In this document: piece by piece, positions 31,774 through 35,512 of the stretch
How positions within the stretch are numbered: the stretch's first letter is position 1
Layout of the letters: every line of letters begins with the position of its first letter
Origin: Methylobacterium iners
Lineage (GTDB): Bacteria > Pseudomonadota > Alphaproteobacteria > Rhizobiales > Beijerinckiaceae
Length of the DNA: 35,512 nucleotides
NCBI RefSeq assembly: GCF_022179305.1
Contig: NZ_BPQP01000024.1
Location: forward strand, 1-35,512
Direction: 5' to 3'
The notes under the pieces: generated by a model
Told to the model about the DNA's origin: nothing
Database searches by the model: none
What the model saw: the letters and a program-made list of their open reading frames with translations, nothing else
Translations under genes and position numbers: made by a program

Positions 31774-33141
31774 ATGGATTCGGGAACGGGCGAGATGCGG
31801 ACGCGCAGCCTCACGGCGATCGTTCTGGCCGCGGGGAAGGGCACGCGGATGCGCTCCGACCTGCCCAAGGTCCTGCACCGGGTCGCCGGCCGGACCATGC
31901 TCGGCCACGTGCTCGCGGCCGTGCGCGAGGCCGGCGCGACCCGGGTCGCGGTGGTGGTCGAGCCCGGCCAAGAGGCGGTCGCCCGCGAGGTCGAGCGCGG
32001 GGCGCCGGGCGCCGGCATCTATCCGCAGGCCGAGCGGCTGGGCACGGCGCATGCCGTGCTCGCCGCCCGCGAGGCGCTGGCCGCCGGGGGGCACGACGTC
32101 GTGATCGCCTTCGGCGACACGCCGCTGATCACCGGCGCCACCCTTCAGCGCCTGCGGGCGCCGCTGGCCGAGGGCGCGGCGGTCGCGGTGCTCGCCTTCG
32201 AGGCGGCCGATTCCACCGGCTACGGCCGCGTGCTCACCCAGGCCGGCCGCGTCGTGGCGATCCGCGAGGAGAAGGACGCGAGCGAGGCCGAGCGCGGCGT
32301 CCGCCTGTGCAATGCCGGCCTGATGGCCCTGGCGGGACGGCACGCGCTCGCCCTCCTCGAGCGGATCGGCAAGGATAACGCGGCCGGCGAGTACTACCTG
32401 CCCGACGCCGTGGCGCTGGCCGTCGCCGACGGGCTCACCGTCGCCGTCGTGCCGGTGGACGAGGCGGAGGCGCAAGGCGTCAACGACCGGGTCCAGCTCT
32501 CCGTGGCCGAGGCCGCGATCCAGGCGCGGCTGCGCCGGGCGGCCCAGCTCGGCGGCGCGACGCTGGTGGCGCCCGAGACGGTTTTCCTGAGCGCCGACAC
32601 GGTCTTGGGCCGCGACGTTCTCGTGGAGCCTCACGTGGTGTTCGGCCCCGGCGTCACGGTCGGCGACCGTGTCACGATCCACGCCTTCTCGCATCTCGAG
32701 GGCGCCAGCTTGGCCCAAGGGGTCAGCATCGGCCCCTATGCGCGCCTCAGGCCCGGGGCGGTGCTGGACGAGGGATCGCGGGTCGGCAACTTCGTCGAGC
32801 TCAAGAACGCCCGGCTCGGTGCCGGGGCCAAGGCCAACCATCTGAGCTACCTGGGTGATTCCGAGGTCGGGCCCGGCGCCAATATCGGCGCGGGCACCAT
32901 CACCTGCAATTACGACGGGGTGCACAAGCACCGCACCGCGATCGGGGCGGGCGCCTTCATCGGCTCGAACACCGCCCTCGTGGCGCCGGTCTCGGTGGGG
33001 GCGGGCGCCATCGTCGGCGCCGGTTCGGTGATCACGGCGAACGTGCCCGAGGACGCGCTGGCGGTGGCCCGCGGACGCCAGGCCACCCGGCCCGACGGGG
33101 CGCGGCTCTGGCGCGCGACGAAGGGCATGAAGCAGAAATAA
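31774..33141 (+). CDS. glmU: Bifunctional GlcN-1-P acetyltransferase / GlcNAc-1-P uridyltransferase
   Basis: This is a 455-residue cytoplasmic enzyme making UDP-N-acetylglucosamine for peptidoglycan and lipid A. The N-terminal uridyltransferase has LAAGKGTRM (18-26), [10 protein letters not shown] and NAGLMAL. The C-terminal half is a left-handed beta helix of hexapeptide repeats carrying the acetyltransferase ([57 protein letters not shown]). An ATG at 31795 (codon 8) would also fit the family's usual start. It is divergent from opgG and followed, 252 bases later, by glmS, which supplies its glucosamine-phosphate precursor. Confidence 0.97.
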   Translation: MDSGTGEMRTRSLTAIVLAAGKGTRMRSDLPKVLHRVAGRTMLGHVLAAVREAGATRVAVVVEPGQEAVAREVERGAPGAGIYPQAERLGTAHAVLAAREALAAGGHDVVIAFGDTPLITGATLQRLRAPLAEGAAVAVLAFEAADSTGYGRVLTQAGRVVAIREEKDASEAERGVRLCNAGLMALAGRHALALLERIGKDNAAGEYYLPDAVALAVADGLTVAVVPVDEAEAQGVNDRVQLSVAEAAIQARLRRAAQLGGATLVAPETVFLSADTVLGRDVLVEPHVVFGPGVTVGDRVTIHAFSHLEGASLAQGVSIGPYARLRPGAVLDEGSRVGNFVELKNARLGAGAKANHLSYLGDSEVGPGANIGAGTITCNYDGVHKHRTAIGAGAFIGSNTALVAPVSVGAGAIVGAGSVITANVPEDALAVARGRQATRPDGARLWRATKGMKQK

Positions 33142-33161
33142 GCTTCTTCTACCAGAAGCTT
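33140..33161 (+). terminator. Hairpin immediately after glmU
   Basis: aagcttct and agaagctt form an 8-bp stem with a 6-base loop, overlapping the last bases of the glmU stop codon. No T-run follows, so termination would be weak or factor-dependent. Confidence 0.4.
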
Positions 33162-33238
33162 GTGAAGGTGCTTGAACCTCGTCTTTCAAGTACGCCCCAG
33201 GTGCTGCGGTCCTCCCTCTCCCCCTTGCGGAGGCGAGA

Positions 33239-33260
33239 CGCCCCGTCGGCGGACGGGGCG
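33239..33260. repeat. GC-rich 9-bp hairpin in the glmU-glmS gap
   Basis: cgccccgtc and gacggggcg pair perfectly around a 4-base loop in the glmS leader, about 130 bases before its start. I see no glmS-ribozyme-like sequence. This may be a terminator stem or a leader structure. Confidence 0.45.
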
Positions 33261-33393
33261 GGCTGGCAATTCGTAAACCCGATCCGTTACAAGCAGGCGC
33301 GCGGCCCGCCCGCGGGTGCGGGGCTTGCACCTGATCGGCGACCGGAACCCGGCCCGACCCTTTCGTCGATGACGGCTTGAGAGACACGGCAGC

Positions 33394-35235
<1,842 letters not shown>

Positions 35236-35305
35236 GGCACCGGTACGGCCAGCCCCCACTCACCGACTTTGATCAGCGCCCGGCTTTCTGTGTCGTACCA
35301 GTGCA

Positions 35306-35421
35306 CGCGGCGGCCGCATCATCCTGATCGGCGACGCCAAGGGCGCGGCGGCGGCCGGGCTCGACACCATGGCCACCGTGACGATGCCCGACCTCGACCC
35401 GGTCGTGGCGCCCATCGTCTA
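35306..35421. repeat. Partial direct repeat of the glmS 3' end
   Basis: This segment copies 35020-35135 of glmS at an offset of 286 bases. I see one difference (c at 35073, g at 35359). The copy then reads into a TAA and unrelated sequence. It has no start and cannot be a gene. Confidence 0.88.
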
Positions 35422-35512
35422 ACCGGCGCGGGCTCGATCGGATCGTCCCGAGCGTTCATCGTGACGATCCGATCGAGCCCGCGCCGGTTAGACGATGGGC
35501 GCCACGACCGGG
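35398..35512. repeat. Perfect 50-bp inverted repeat at the window end
   Basis: Arms 35398-35447 and 35463-35512 are exact reverse complements around a 15-base loop. The second arm runs to the last base of the window, so it may be longer. Its last 20 bases are an inverted third copy of glmS sequence (35112-35131). Confidence 0.92.

Noticed and set aside
33142-33393. Possible glmS riboswitch/ribozyme in the glmS leader
   Set aside because: That ribozyme is known mainly from Firmicutes. I see only a simple 9-bp GC hairpin and none of the expected conserved core.

Overview
The window looks like chromosomal DNA of a high-GC alphaproteobacterium, most likely Methylobacterium or a close relative. 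This is inferred from the many HWE-type histidine kinases, small families typical of the group (DUF6894, DUF2934), a Tat-exported OpgG next to OpgH, and the glmU-glmS pair. No 16S or other marker gene is present, so the genus is an inference.

Positions 1-20146 are an accessory signalling region. It opens with a membrane zinc peptidase (602-1288) and an alpha/beta hydrolase (1518-2294). Next comes a large GAF/PAS HWE kinase (2767-5574). The centrepiece is a tightly packed stressosome-like operon (6138-10720): an RsbR-type STAS protein, an RsbS-type STAS protein, an RsbT-type switch kinase, a protein fusing an RsbW/RsbT-like ATPase to a PP2C phosphatase, and a fusion of an RsbT-like domain to a complete hybrid histidine kinase with receiver. 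The last two genes overlap at GTGA. No sigma factor, RsbU, RsbV or separate response regulator is present, so the output probably runs through the fused kinase. Three more HWE kinases follow: one with a LOV-like PAS lacking the photoactive Cys (11701-12741), one with a PAS (14820-15821), and one with a periplasmic Cache domain (15844-17613). Among them lie a patatin-like lipase, a Crp/Fnr regulator and several small proteins.

Positions 20404-21296 are an internally deleted IS1182-like element. At 21532-21621 is tRNA-Ser(UGA) on the minus strand. Its 5' half, from the anticodon loop outward, is repeated at 27756-27793. The two copies bracket a decayed 6.2-kb integrative element holding an integrase fragment fused tail-to-tail to a helicase fragment, several genes with in-frame stops, and a terminase-small-subunit-like gene. 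A few genes in it look intact, including a secreted Cys-containing protein and a 38-residue membrane peptide. Because crossover appears to lie in the anticodon loop, the 5' half and promoter of the present tRNA gene probably came from the element.

Positions 27854-35512 are core genes: opgG-opgH (osmoregulated periplasmic glucan synthesis, minus strand) and, divergently, glmU and glmS (UDP-GlcNAc synthesis). Just after glmS a 116-bp piece of its own 3' end is repeated and then enters a perfect 50-bp inverted repeat that reaches the end of the window. This is either a real foldback or an assembly artefact.
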